Counted from the stretch's first letter, positions 10,901 through 25,000 are shown. The stretch is DNA of 64,000 nt from Pyrocephalus nanus (GCA_038380795.1 CM076268.1:17054001-17118000), one strand, 5' to 3'. Translations and numbers: made by a program. Notes: a model not told the origin generated them from the letters alone.

Positions 10901-12949
10901 GTACAAAATATTTGGACCATGAAACAGATGTATGCTTTGTAAGATAGACCCTGAGTGGGCACGAGGGGAAGCACAGAATGGCTGAAACATCAAAAGAGGA
11001 AGCAAAGCTGGAGACAACTTATTTCCTCTCTATGGGAGTAGGCGAGAAAGAAATGGTTGGGAGTTTTCCAACATAACAGGTTTTCAGCAAAACATTTCAG
11101 TTTCAACAGAAAGACTTGATTCATCGAAATGGAAATGTTTTACAAAGAAGCATCTTTTTCAATGACCTTTTAGCAGAACTCAGGCAAGATGCCACTGAAA
11201 TCCACCTGCTACTCTGCCGACTCAGTTGGAGAGCTCACCACATTTGCCATGTGAATCACCAAAATCAGAGACAGCATAACTTCTGGACTCCTACTAACTC
11301 CTGAGCTGCGATACTCTCCTGTGCCACCTGCCCACATCATCATTTAAGGAAGATGGAAGTTCATGTCTGCTCACAAATCATAACTGTTCTGAGACTGGAC
11401 AACCTTAGACCTTGTAAGGGATGACCCCAGTCTTGTCCAACCTCCCCTATTTGCAGCCATCTGTTTCCCTTGAAACCTGGACTAAGGTATAAATTTGAGG
11501 AATTTTGTCAGAAAGAATCCAAATGATTACGAATCCATCTGCCATTGCTAACAAGCTAGTCCATTTATGTTTATTATTCTTGTTGCAAATTTGGAAATAT
11601 GTCAACCTTGAGCTTGTTTTACTCTATCTTTTAGTCCCTGTCTCATATGGCTTCATTTTCAAGAGAGAAAAGCTCCTTCTATTCCAGGAGCACATGTCCA
11701 AGGTGCACTCAAACTCTCCAGAGCTAAGTCCACATTATTTCCCTTATGACTAACATCAGATGAACTAATCTATAGCTCTCACTTACCCTTTGGCCATGCT
11801 CCAGTACTTGGAAAGCCTCATTTTAAAAAAATATTTATAGATATTTATAGAAAGTGGGGCAAAGAACTTCTCAGATAATTCATCTGAGGCACTTGCATGC
11901 AAGGTGGTGTGTCTTGGCAGATACTCAGTTATATCTTTCTCTTTGGCAAGTGGTAAACTTTTGATTGAAGGTACATCATCAGCCGTGATGCATCCAGCTT
12001 GGGCATTCCTAGAACAGAGAAGGAAGAGATAATCAGCAGTTCTGTCTTATCTGCATCATTACATTTTCACTTTGGGTTCCTTGTCATCACTGACTGGTGC
12101 AATTCAACAGCTGTACCAGCTAACTGAAAAAGGCTTATGGACACTGGTGCCTAGGCAACAGGTGATTTTCTAGGTTAGTGATTAACTCATTTTTGTCTGC
12201 CTGAATAAGATGAATATTATATTACCCCTTGCCATGGAACAGGACCTTTTGGTTGAAGGAAATCATTAGCCTCTCTTTTACAAACGCTATGGCTATTTTA
12301 GTGATGTCCAGAGTGAGGTTATCTGTGATAACACAGTGTAAGTGTAAACATGCAAACAATGGAAGAAAGATATGGCAAGAGAAAAATTTACCAAGTGAAG
12401 AGCAATCAGTGACCACGTAATTTTACTAAGGTTTCTGTTACTTCTCTCCAGAAAGTTGGTGTTGGTTATTCAATCTTTAAACCTTAGTTAATTTAACTTA
12501 AATTTTTACAGAATATAAAGAAGCATGATCTTCCCTACTGTTTAGCAAGGGACAGAAGTTAAGTCTGGGACATAACCCACTACCTTTGTCATGCCTGATC
12601 CAGAGTTTATTTTTAAATGAGAGAGAAGCAGATATTAGGCATAGAATTTTATCCAATTTCTATTCAGACTGGAAATAAGAAACAAATGTACCACACTAAA
12701 GAAGTTTCAAATGAGGAGGCAGTAATAATGCTTAATTTAGAAAATAGCTTCTGTACCTTTGTCATCATATGACCTATAAAATTGTAATACTGTTAGAATT
12801 AAGATTTGTTTAGCATGGCTTTGCAAACCTGCACTTACTTAGTGGTTAACAAAAGAGTCGGATAGCTTTAAAAAAGCAGCATTCTTGAACGGTTGTGACA
12901 GAGACAGATAAAATTTAAATAATTTCAGTGTGCTCATCCTCTTTGCTTA
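7993..12949. other. Intergenic stretch without recognised genes
   Basis: AT-rich, CpG-poor DNA upstream of gene A. Open frames are short and overlap on both strands. No CR1 body, LTR, RNA gene or exon with paired splice signals was recognised. A weak internal repetition of an AAACC(A/T)TATTGTGAGG-like phrase occurs at about 7,975-8,030, next to the CR1 fragment. Confidence 0.5.
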
Positions 12950-13156
12950 GGGGGAATGGGAGGAGCGGAGGGTGCCGGTGGAGGCGGCAGTAGCCGGGGC
13001 TGCAGCTCCCTCCAGCGCCGGCACGGCGGCGTTTCCAGGGAAGGGAGCTGGACTCGGCTGGAAAGGCATCATCGCACTCGGGGTTCCTGGCGTTTGGGAA
13101 TTCCTTGCTAGCTCACAGACATGTTTCACATGGTAGAAGTTCCCAGATTTTGAGCT
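12950..13156 (-). CDS. Candidate orphan coding exon, CpG-rich (unidentified)
   Basis: An isolated CpG-rich patch, about 13 CpGs in 145 bp at 12,960-13,105, stands in otherwise CpG-depleted DNA. On the minus strand an acceptor-like TTATTATCTTTAG precedes 13,156. The frame starting there is open for 68 codons to a TAA at about 12,950. It reads SSKSGNFYHVKHVCELARN, then a Pro/Ala/Ser-rich tail (PFQPSPAPFPGNAAVP, then an Ala/Pro/Thr-rich stretch) ending RSSHSP-stop. The first third is of mixed, protein-like composition and the rest is low-complexity. It could be a terminal exon of an unrecognised minus-strand gene. Other possibilities are a retrocopy fragment, or a non-coding orphan CpG island read as protein by chance. 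No partner exon or nearby poly(A) signal was established. Confidence 0.28.
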
Positions 13157-16100
13157 CTAAAGATAATAAATATAGGTCAGATCATGTATACAGTGATTTG
13201 CAAGTGTATCCTGGAAACTGTTATGGCAAATGATAGACAAAATTGAACCCATGTGTTGGTTTGGGCAGGATTAAGAGCTGGTTAACGCAGCATGTTGTAT
13301 TCCTTTTGCTATATCTAAATGAGATAGGTACAGTGCCTGCTTCTTTTAATAACTTGGTTAGCTAACTCTAATTGTCTTTCCTATTTATGGCTAACTTTTA
13401 AAAATAGGAGAGATGTCTGAACAACTTGTGGAGGTCTTGACTCTCCCAAGGAAGAAAGGCCCTCAGGCAGACATATGATGGTAGCTGGAATCAGAGGGCT
13501 GTGGCTGTTACTGACCCCCCACTGAATGGTTGGTCCTTGCCAATGAATATGCACCTTTCCTGCCACTCTTTTCAGGCTGGCCTTTAAGAAAAACCAGCTC
13601 TGCTTTTCAGCTGTTGCTACAAGCCTATGGAAACCCGAAGTGGAGGGGGAGCCTCTACCACACTACTAATGGGGCTGTTCCTGCAGCAGAGCAAGCCCTG
13701 AGGACAGTTCTCCTGAAATCCAGTTCCTCATGTGCAGCTGGAGTTGGGTTTGGATCTGCTTGTGGAACTGTAGCATAGGCACTGATGTGCCTCAGAAACA
13801 AGCAGAACCTGTTGAGTGCCGGGCTTTCCTAGGCTTTCCCTTCTTCCCTGCTCAGGGCAAGTTATTTGAGAAAGTCAGTTGTTTCAAAACGAATACCAGG
13901 GCTTTCTCCCTTGTCTCCTGTAAACAACACCAGTTTCAAACCCAACTCCTCCACTTGCACAAGATTTTCATACCTTTCCCACACTGCTATCAGTTGCAAA
14001 GTTCCCCTTAGACACTGCCATAGACCCACTGGCTGCTTCTCAACCTGACGTATCTATGAGAGTAGAGAAAAGGAGCACTGGGGTGGTGCTATGGCAGCCA
14101 CAGACCAGAATCACAGAGGGGAGAGGAAAACTCCCAACAAGACCCCAAGCTGTTCTGTAGTGTCACATCACACACATACAGACTGAAATGTTCACCATAC
14201 CTCTGAGGAGCACACCTGAGGTTTCACAGCAGATTTGGGGTGAGAACCAGCTTTAGGACAAATCTTCAGTCAGTGTGTGCTATGAAACCAGAAGCTCCCT
14301 GTGTGCCAGCAAGAGGCAGCAAGGGACACAACTCAATTTTCCAGAAGCACCAGAAGTGCTTATGAGATGGGATGGGATGGGTGCCAAGGGCATCCCTTTG
14401 CTGTGCATTGTGGATGCCATTCAAACACCCTGAACTGCTGGCATGTGGCTGCAGACAGCACTCAGTTCATGTTGCAGGACTGTACTCACTGAAGGCCTTT
14501 TGAAAAAAAAAGTGCACAAATATAAGTAAGTAAGATCAGGATGTGTTTATGGACACTGTCTAGCTTCTTTTATATAAATACTCATACTCACTCAAAACTT
14601 GTTTCTTCCTAAATAGTGTCTACTCTAGTAAAACCTTCTTGTCCACCCAAAAGCACAAAAATCTCCTCTCGGTTTGTTTAGGACAGAAGGAGTGATGTAA
14701 ACGGAACTAATATAATGGTGACTAAATTTACTTAATAAATGAACAAATAATGGTGTTTTGTTTCTGTCGTCTTCAGAGGAAATGTCAAACAAGTGGTTAA
14801 TAATCACATTTTCTGTCTTCGCCCTGTATCCCTGTATTAAAAAAAACCTCCACCACAGTTTCTAGGGGCAGAAACTTTTTAAAAGCAAAGCATTGTTCTA
14901 AGTAATAGGATTGATATGTCTGACTTCTTCCTCAATAATTATATTATCAAAAATGTTTTCCCTCTGAACTTTTCCTGCACCTACTCTCCTTAAAAAGAAA
15001 TTTCTGCAAATAAAATCTCCTTCACTGGAGTTCATGAGACACATAGTAGAGGCAGTAGAGAATTCTGTAGTTACAAAACACATTTGGATACCAGTTCCCT
15101 GTCTAAATTATTACAATTCTTGAAAATAAATCTGGAAGTGTTTTTCTTGAGACTGGCTTCAGCTCCTGGCTTTGTTGTCCAGTGCTGGTAGAGTGAGCAG
15201 GACATCACTTTCCTTTTCAATCTGAGTGACAAAATAGGCTCATCCTGGACTTCCACCCTGTACTGCTCCACTTGACCTCTCTGGATAAAGAAAAGGGGCA
15301 GAGGAAAGCTCTTGCAAAGCTTCTTGTGAACCCTCTGTCCAGCAGAAGAGGCAATAAGGAAATGTGTGTAGATCCTCCCTGTGCCACAAAGCCTGGATAG
15401 AGGGGAGCAGGGGTGTTGGGAAGGCAGGCAAGGATGGCCCTGCTCCTTCCAAAGGGCTTAGCTGGCAGCAGGAGAACAAGGGAACCAGCCTCTGCTGGTA
15501 GCACAGTGTCCCACATTTTTAGCTGATATTGCAGAATTTACTGAGTACAGAGCTGCCTGATTTGCTGGAGAGCATTGCAGGAGTACAGGCTCCTTCCCAA
15601 GACAGTGGTGCCAAATTATAACATCATTTGTATTTAGCCAAGTAGTTCTATTTATAATAACCTTTCAGGTGACCCAATCGGATACTTGGTAAAGCACATC
15701 TAAAGGAGATTAGTTTCTATCTTTCGGAGTATGAAGCAGTGCACTACATAAATTCTGCAGCTTAGCTACTGTCTATTTTGAATGTCAGTTAGGATCAGGT
15801 AGTGTTTATATGCTCCTGAGATTTAGCAGTTTTTATTCAGGATTTTTCAAATTTTCAGCATCAAGCTGAAACTTGGCATGTAAGCTGTCAGCACAGATGC
15901 TAGTTTTAGCCAAAAATAGAGTATGTTGAAACTTTAAAAGGTGTCAAGTGGCTTATTTATGCAGTGGTTGCAGATGCTTTAGTTTTATGGCTTTTTCAAT
16001 TATACAAAAGCTTACTCTGTCACCTTCCTCCAGCCTTACTCCATTCTCCAGCATTACAGTCCTGAACAGTGAGGAATAAGAAGGCCAGTAATACCACTGG

Positions 16101-18221
16101 AGCGATAATCCAAGGATGCTGGTGCCCTGGAAGCAGGTGTAAGTAATAGCCATTTTGGTGAAGCAGAACTATCCTTACAGAGTCACTATAAAGGAAATAA
16201 TTAGGAAGACACCTGAAGTGAACACACTACCCAAAATGATAACATATTGCTTGACAGCACAGTGAAAGGGAAGATGAAATCCCCAGCACTGTGGAGGTTC
16301 CCTAACATTCTCGTTCAGACAAGGAAGGACCTCCTTCCAAGAATCACCAAAATCTTCTCTTCCAGTAATCATTGCAGAGTACAGCTCTACATCCACCATG
16401 ATATTTATTGAGTATGTGTATTAAAGTCTAAGGCACCACAATTCAGAAAACTTATAATAGTATAGATTCACTTTTGTTCCGTGATCTACAACACCATTTG
16501 AGTGGCAACAAACTGCCCCTCATAAAATAAATCAATCCAAATATATATATTTCCACAAGTGAACCCACTTGTTCCATTTTGTACAGCTAAAGAAATGCCC
16601 TCTGCCATAACCCAAGTTCTGGTAGAATAGAAAACAAAACTAGGAGATAATAAACCACAGTTTTCTTGCAGCATGTCCTGCCAACAGCTGCAGGAGAGGG
16701 CAGGTCAATGTAATCAAGACGTGCACTCTGTGCTCTTTCTTTTCTAAGTACCCTGAAGGACAGGATGGGGAAGATAAAGCTAGGGAGGTCCTGCCTAGTC
16801 AGAGGTCTGTCTCCAGCACAAGTAACACTTGTAACAAGTGGAGGAAATATATAATTAATTGCAAGCATGTCAATACATTTTAAAAGTCTCATATGTAGGT
16901 TTTTGTTAATTATAAAAGTTTTAAGAAAACTTGCAGGTTGCAAAGATTGTGGTCAGGTTTCAACTGAACTTACTCATTTAACATTATGTTCAAATTCATA
17001 GCTGTATTTTTTTCCAGTGAGCAATTTACTCTTGGCAGAAGCACTTGTGCCAATATAAGTTAATGTGCATGACTCCCTTATTCTACCCCTCCTGGGGAGG
17101 CATGTTCCATCTGTTTAAAAAGTCACAACGGTTGCAGAAAAATATTTTTAAGTTTAGACCCTTTCATTCCACTGAATCAAACTAGGCACAAATATGAATA
17201 AAGACCAATCACAAGATTGTAAGCTTGAAGCATTTGCTCATACATAATACATAGTCAATACTTACTCATTTTATTTTCTCTGAGGAATGGTAGAATTTCA
17301 ACACTCATTAGCTATACCTCTTTTAGAGTTCTTCAGCAGTAATTTCTCCTCTGAAATTAATCAAAATAATAGATGAGACCATATAATTCTCTATTTAGTA
17401 GCCAATATTTGCAAACCTATAGTACTTCTGACATACAAACATTTTAGTCTTTCCTGTCAGAATGAAGCAATGTGAAAAACCTGAGCTAATTTATTAGCTA
17501 ATTTAGACAGCTGTGGATGAAAACTAATATATGGTCAGGATTTGAAATTATGCCAGCAGGACCTTACTCTTCAAACAGATGCTCCAGTACTCTATTAGGA
17601 AAGTCACATATCTCACATTATCATTTGATGGGAACCAGCTCAGAAGTCTCTTTCCCTGCTGCTACAGCTGTCCCTGTGAAATAGCAAATATTTTCTGGTC
17701 ATTGTGTGTTCTCTGAATTACTTTTCTGAAAGCTGAGTCCATTTTCTTAACTCTAAAAACATGGAGGCTGAACCAAATCATGTTTGTTAAAAAACTCCTA
17801 AGCCTCAGTGTGGTACAAATCTGGAGTTTTTTTAGTAATTTCAAAATGTTAAACTAAGTTTACAAATAAAAAAAAATTAAAAACCCAAGCCCACAAGGGA
17901 CTCTTCTTTACCAATCTTTTGCTTTTGAAAATATATATAAGAATTTAGAGATTCCATTTTTTTCCTCTTAGGCATAAAAATGAGACAGCCTAGAAACATA
18001 CAGGCAGAGAAATCCACACTTGTGCTGGTGTCTGCCCAGACCACCTCTTGGAGCTGCATGAATAGGAGGCTCTTGACATTATACATCATGCTGTTATGTG
18101 GGCATAAACTGGTGTGTCTAACATTGTCTCCTACGTTGAAAGAGGTTTCAGGAATGCCTGGGCACAGCTGCAGGAGGAGCACAGAATGGCCATGGGGCCA
18201 GCACACACTTTCAGAGCTTCT

Positions 18222-18270
18222 CCAGGATACTTGGTTCAGCCCAAGTGGTTCACCAGGATATTTGGTTCAG
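18222..18270 (+). repeat. Local direct duplication, 31-bp period
   Basis: CCAGGATACTTGGTTCAG at 18,222-18,239 recurs with one mismatch at 18,253-18,270. This is a simple tandem duplication with a 13-bp spacer. Confidence 0.8.
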
Positions 18271-21200
18271 AGCTCTAGGTGTGTCCCCTGTGCTTGCTGT
18301 GTGTGCTCCAGGTGCTGTGCAGCTGCAGCAGCTCCATACCTTTCCCAGGGCCAAACTGTTGGAGGGAATGGGCCAGAGGAGCACATCTAGGCCAGATGCT
18401 TTTTGTGTCTTTCCAGCCTCCACGAACACCAGGTCTCATTACAACGTTTCTCCTCAGGAAACATCGTGGTTTATGCCAGAGATTTCTTTCTCTCAAGAGT
18501 TTCATCTGTACCTGTCTTCAAGTGAGACAAATAGAAGGTGGACTTTTTTGGTAGGTTACTCATGCTGTTGATAGTCAGCAGTGGCTCCAGTTTCATGAAT
18601 GCTTTCAGGTAGCATAGACAAGTTCTGGTGTGAAAGAAGCTGTCCACCCTCTCTCACCGTCCAGATACCTGCTGCAATCCTATCACTCCCCTGTGTTTGC
18701 TGGAGCATGCTGTGTGGTCATGTGTAGAGCTGGTTATGTTTAATCCAGGGGAAAACTCAGAAAAGTTGCTACATGATCCTTGAAAAGATGGTGAGGACCA
18801 GCAGCAGGACAGGACCTGGGCTCAGAAGTGGCTCAGTGCAGTCCCTGAAAGTCAAGCACCAGTTCCAAGGCTGGAACTCCCCACACTGATGTAGGTTCTG
18901 TGCAGGAAAGGGCAACTAAATCAACCTCTGAGGGAGATGCAAACAGGGCACCCCTGGAATTCAGAGCCCAAGTTCACTTCTAGGGCTTGGCTGCCTACAC
19001 GAGCACAGAAGGGGGACGTGCACGCAGGTTATATTTTGCAAGAACTGTTCCAAAAAGGTACAGTGAATATTTTTGCTTGTGGTGTGATTTGACACATGAC
19101 AAGCCACAGCAACCTTCCAGGGCAAAGAATGCGGTCCCAGTATGTATCTGATATAATTAAGGATGTATGACTTAAGTACCAGCTCATGGCCTGAAGTGAT
19201 ACCATTGGACTGAGATACAACATTGTGGTGCTGCTTTCCATGTAGGGAATTGCAATATGCGCTAAAAATACTGTTGGGCATGTGGAAATGCAGAGTATTA
19301 TCACATACAGAGGGGGACATGGAATGTCAGTTCCACTAGAAGTCACCACAGAAGAGGGAAAACATAGCATTGGACATTTTAAAGTAAGCCCTTTTGCATT
19401 GCCAGCAAGATAAGCTGGGGCTGGCTTGACATTATCTCTCCCTCCCCTCTGTCCCTTGCAGGATGACAAATGATCTGTTTAGAAGTGAGTCATAGCTAAA
19501 TAAAACATGCATAGGTAATCATTTGCACCATATTAGGCATCAATTTTCCACCACACATCATATCTATATAGCTATTGCAGACATTGTTTTCCTCCCTGTG
19601 TTTTGTCATGGGAAGATGTATTTATTTTTAAGCTGTATTTAAATTCACTCATCTCTAGGAAAACCTGGAGGGGATGCTTGACATAAAAGGACCTCATCCT
19701 CTCTCCAGACCTAGTGTGTGCCCAGGCTCTGCTGTCCCAACTCTGGGTGGCACACCATGACTGTGGTTTAAGAGAGCATCTGGGAGAGAAGACTTGTTCT
19801 GAGAAACTTTTTAGAAAAAGTACACAAGATCTGAAATTCTGGTTAGAGACAGCAGCATCTGCTGACTTATTTAAATGGATACATTCTGGTTCTAACAATC
19901 ATAGAATCAGAAGAGGGGGAGCAGTGAAATTTATATACTGAATTACTTGGGAAGGAAAACAATGTAATAAACAAAACATTCTGGATAAAAACCAAGGTGA
20001 ATAAATTCAGCCTTAGAGAGCTATAGAGCCAACTCCTGCCCATTTTACCCATATGACTAGTTTCATTAACAACAATCTGCTTCATAATAAATTGCCAGTT
20101 ATAATAAAAACAAATAACTTGTTCTTTTGCTTCTCTGTTGCTCTGCATTTTAATAATTCCAGTCACACTCATTAAAACTTGTGCTTTTATACTGCCATGT
20201 TGTAGAATACTCTTCACATTACTGCTAAACCACTCTATCTCCCTCTTCTGTCTGAGCAATACGTCAATATAGGATCCACAGAAAAGGTAGAGGATAAGTA
20301 AATACATGTAAACAGGTGCAAGAGCAGGATGATGCAACCGCCTGCTCACTCTGCCCACAGGAGCAATGAGGCACCTCGGGGCCATGAGTGTGAATCCAGA
20401 AAGTGGCACTGAGTGAATTCCATGCCAAAATGTTGACAACATCTGATATGTGCAAGAGGGATGCTGAGTGCACAGAACTGTGTGTCTTATGGAACATAAT
20501 ACCATGCAAACACCAATGGGATTAGATTTGCACACAGTAGGCATTTATTTACTATAAAAACAGATGTGCCTCACAATTGCATCTAAAAGGTGCGTTCCCA
20601 AAATTAACAATCCAAAACCTCTACAAAGGTAACTTTAATATTTAATTTAGAAGAGTTGCTCTCAGTTTGTTTATGCTGTAAGTACCAATTTTAGTAAAGT
20701 ACTGTGTGATATCCATGAAGGGATTTTTCAAACCTTTTTTATTTTGTCACATTTTTATTTGACTCTATGATTCGAGGACAAAGGGGTGACTTAGAGCACT
20801 GAGTTGCTTTAAAGAATTTGCTTGTTCTTTTATACTATTCATGGAGTACTTAAGGCTATTCAGGAGAATCATGACTTTTAATATGCACGTGTACAAAACA
20901 TACTCCGCAAAAACAAGTTGGCAGAATTTTACACAGAGTTGTGGGTAACATCTCTTTCCTAAGAAATGGTACATTTAGGAAGTGGCTGGCAGTTTTTTAT
21001 TATGACCATGACAAGGGACACTCCAGAAGACACCCTTTATGCCCATTCTTTTCAGAAGCATTACTGAGAGGGCAACTGGCTCAGCGCTGCAACAGCTCTG
21101 GAGGGAGAGATTTCACTTTACTGCCCCTATGAAAGGAGAAAAGTGAGGTAAAATGATATGAATTTGGATTTTTATCCGCATTTCCAAGAGCTACACTTTA

Positions 21201-22057
21201 GAAGCTAGGAGAGTTCTGTACAGACATTATTCACCCCCATTTCTGCAGCCCTTACAGCTGTTATGCTGAATGTTATACAGAACTGGAATAGAGAGGCAGG
21301 CCCAAAGACAGCTGTGTGTGATACAACTGATGATAAATGAGCGATAATGGATGGAAATAAGGATATAATGCTATTACTCTTCAGCCTTCTGAAGAATTGA
21401 TATGCAGGGAAGGTGTGAGAGGGTAAAAACTTCCTGTATTCTAGCAGAAATATTGTTTCCAAATAGAAGGACTTTGCTTAGAGTCTTTTTACAGTCTAGC
21501 TGAAGATTCGTCTTAACACTGATGGGTATTTAGTGAGTTTAAATATTTCTTCTCATGCTTTATGCATGTTTGATGAACTATTGTGGAACCCTCTTGGTTG
21601 TCTACAAAGTTGTGATCTCTGGATTAAGGAGGGTCTCCTAAACCTTAAGAGTTTGCCCTATGGCTGAATCTGGCCCTACCAGAGTTCACCATTGCAGTGG
21701 TGCTTTGCAGCCAGAAATCCAGCACCTCTGGCTCTGGTATAGATTTATCAACAGAATAAACCAGAGCCCAGGCTGCTGCCAGTCTCCATGGATCATGCAA
21801 AATGCATTTCAAGTGGAATAAAAAATCACTTAGGTCTTTGTCTTGTACCAAGGATAAAACAGTCCCAATTCAAACAAGTAAAAATTATTAATGGTAACAG
21901 ACAGCTGGATAGCTGAAAACACAGGTCAAGGACACAAGACGTCCTTGCCTCCGTAGTTTTCCATTTGCTCATGTTGCAAATGTCTCCAATGACTATCTGT
22001 TCTCTTGGCTTGTTTCTAGTCCTGTGGGCAAAGCACTAGCTGTGATGAACTCGGGGT

Positions 22058-22080
22058 TCATGTGAGCTGAGCTCACATGA
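22058..22080. repeat. Perfect inverted repeat, 11-bp arms
   Basis: TCATGTGAGCT and AGCTCACATGA are perfect reverse complements separated by a single G. Each arm contains one E-box (CATGTG / CACATG). It lies in intergenic DNA with no adjacent gene. Confidence 0.9.
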
Positions 22081-25000
22081 TAAGTCAGACTCCAGACTCC
22101 CAGTATGTGGGTGAAACTCCACACATGGCGCTTTCTTCAGAGTTGTAGCACTCTGCCCTTTATTCTCTGCTGTATAAACTTGGGCCCATTTAATCTAAGG
22201 CATCCTGCTTAAGACTGGTTGGCATAGTGCTGAAAGATGATTGAAAAAAGAGAGAACTGAATGACAGGAAGTGAAGCCAAACTATAAGGGGTGTGAACCT
22301 TGTTTTCCTTTTCAAAGTAGAACTAAATGTATATGATCTAATTTAAAATGTCAGGATGCTTTTGAAAAAAAAATATAATGTTTCATTTTAGCAAGAAGAA
22401 ATGATGAAAATCTTTTTACTACCAAGCAGATGCAGATGACATTGGCTGGCAGCCTGTTACAGCACAGTAGTTCAATGGGAATTTTTCCAAACATTACCAC
22501 AGTAAATGCCTTTTTCTTTTTCTGTTGGGATCTTACTACTATGAAGTCAGTCAACTGATAGAAGTTCTCAAGTTTTGGGTGGTAATAAATCTTCCACAAC
22601 CGTGTTAACCAACACTTTGGACAGTTTTGCTGATTGATATTACTCTGTATCCCACAGTACAAATTGCTGAAACAGGAGAAGGGGCTTCAAACATTTCCTT
22701 CCTAGTTTTGGTCACCATTGTATGACTACATGAGAGAAATAGCAAGGAATTCATCAGTAACAGCAGTAAGCCACAGTTCAGGTTTTGAGTCAAAAAAGAA
22801 AACAAAACCAAAACAACTTTTCCTTTCCCACTCCCCCTCCTTATTCCCATCTATCTGTTTAACAGACTTTGTGAGAAGTCTTAGAATAATTTCTCTCTTC
22901 AATGCTTCTAATTTAAATGACTTACTAGAAATGAATATTTCATGGCATATCAGAACTCTGATCTTCAAAGCTTCATCTCTTTAGTGCTAATTATTTCAAC
23001 AAGACCTATACTAAAGGCAAATCCTGTCACTTTTCTATGTCGTCTGCATTAACACCATAAAACTAACTTCATCTGACAGTTAAAGTTCTTGTTTCTGGTA
23101 TTTCCTCATTTTTACTTTTTAGTGTCTCCCACATAAAGGAGTGACACAGTTTGAAAAGGCACTGGGTTTGGAAACCCCACAGTTAACCAGTTATGGCCTC
23201 ATTAGTTAAAAAAGAAGCAAGACTTCAAACATTTAATCCTTAGTTTTCTTTCTTTTCAAGCCAAAACTACCTTTGATTTCTATAGTGGAAATTCCCATAG
23301 CTGTACTCATAAACAAAGTACCCTTTAACCCTGCAGGTCAGTTTGAAATAGTATGCATTACTGAGCAAGGAAGCAAGGTCTGCTTAGACACCTACATGTT
23401 TGGAGTTAAAAAAGTTTCCACTTTGGAGTGAGTAGTTTCCACTAGACCTCACTTCTCTTGCTGCAGTAAAAAAAAACAACAAAACAAACCCAAACCAATC
23501 AACCCTCCATCTGTATTCCTCTCGCTATCTGATGGGCCTAAAGGTAATAAAATAACCCCCCAAGCCCAACAGTTATGTCATTTGATCAAATGGAAAGACT
23601 TGGAGTATGAAGCTGGAAATCTTTTCCATGTACCTTGACCAAGGTCAAGACAACCCTGTGTACAGCCTGTGGCCTGGGGTATCAGCATTCCAGATACACT
23701 TTCAGAGGCTCTTGCCACAGTCCTTTCATGCACCGTGTACACTGAAGAAAACACGTGAGACAAAGTTCAGGCTCTTCATCTCACCCATTGAAGTTGCCTC
23801 TTCTTCCTTTACTCATAGCTGACCTTCAGCAGCCCATCTCTCATTAGCTGCAATTCCCAGAATCTTCCGCTGTCCTGGCTTCTGCCTGACTCTGGAAGTC
23901 TGGCTGAGCATCCAAGTGGACCCTTACACTGAGAACCTGAAAAACAAAAGCAACTGGGAATGAGCTACAAGAGATTAGCACAGTGGCTCCTGGTGGCATT
24001 CCACCTGTCCCTTGCTTGTATAATCCTCCAGGTGAGAGCACTAAGGGTGGGTGGCTGCTCTGTGGTGCCTGAGCAGCATAAACCAAGACCACTACAGCCA
24101 AAGAGCAGTAAACACTATGAGCATGGGGCAATAATTTCTCCAGCCTACTCTTTGTGTCACTGAGCAGCCCAAACACGGGGGAATAACGTAAAGGAGGAAA
24201 GAACCGGAGTTTCAGACTTCTGCTGTTTGTCCTCCAACCTCTGAGCTGAATGACCTAGATCAATTTTGACTTTCTAAAACTGGTATTCACAAGTGCAGCA
24301 CTTTACTGCTCTAAATGCTCAGGGCAGCTCTTCCCTCAATACCTACATATGGACTTTTCCACACTAAGTTGATGGAGAACTACAAGGCTTTGCATGCCCT
24401 TACCCATTCTCACAGCCAGTCATCCAGGTACACAGCATAGTAATTCAGTGTTATTCATAGTAATCAGACATGTGAAACTAATGATTCAATTCCAGTTTTA
24501 TAAGGTGCAGATTTCTGTAAGGATAGAGTTATCATCACAAACAAACCTGCTGTTTATTTTCAGACCCCATGGGTTTGACAGTTTTACTAGTTTTAGATGT
24601 GGATCTTAACTAACTTCCATTCTTTGAGTATTACAAGATTTTGGCCCCTTTAACATATAATAAACTTGATGAAACAATAAACTAGATTAAATGAAATGTT
24701 GCAGAATTAGCTCTGCATTTGAACTGAAATTTTAGTGTATCGTTTAGCAAACATGAGAATAAGCTTGTAAAGTTGTTTTTTCAAACAGTAAAACAAGTAT
24801 GATGATTTGGGGACACAGAGTGTAAGTAGGATGAAGTCTTACAAAGAAAAATCCCTTATTACATTGTAGCTGGAAAAAAAACAAGGCATAATAATTTCCA
24901 TGTGTTCATACAAGCTCTTGGCACAGTTTCTCCAGCGGAGCTGAAATGGTCTCTGCAGTTGGCCATTGGGGTGCAAACTTAATGTTTGTTTGAATGAAGC

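Noticed and set aside
16175..16399. Minus frame with a hydrophobic end (VIILGSVFTSGVFLIISFIV) suggesting a membrane segment
   Set aside because: Short, with no paired splice sites and no family resemblance; hydrophobic runs are common in translated AT-rich DNA.
17980..18390. 136-codon plus-strand frame with Cys/Ala-rich end
   Set aside because: Overlaps several other open frames in a GC-richer patch and has no recognised motif.
19029..19469. 146-codon minus-strand frame and overlapping 119-codon frame
   Set aside because: Two overlapping frames on the same strand with no domain and no splice signals; consistent with a mildly GC-richer non-coding patch.
19897..19916. CAATCATAGAATCAGAAG resembling a CR1 3' end
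   Set aside because: Only about 16 bases match, and the following sequence lacks the CR1 continuation seen at 7,896 and 40,165.
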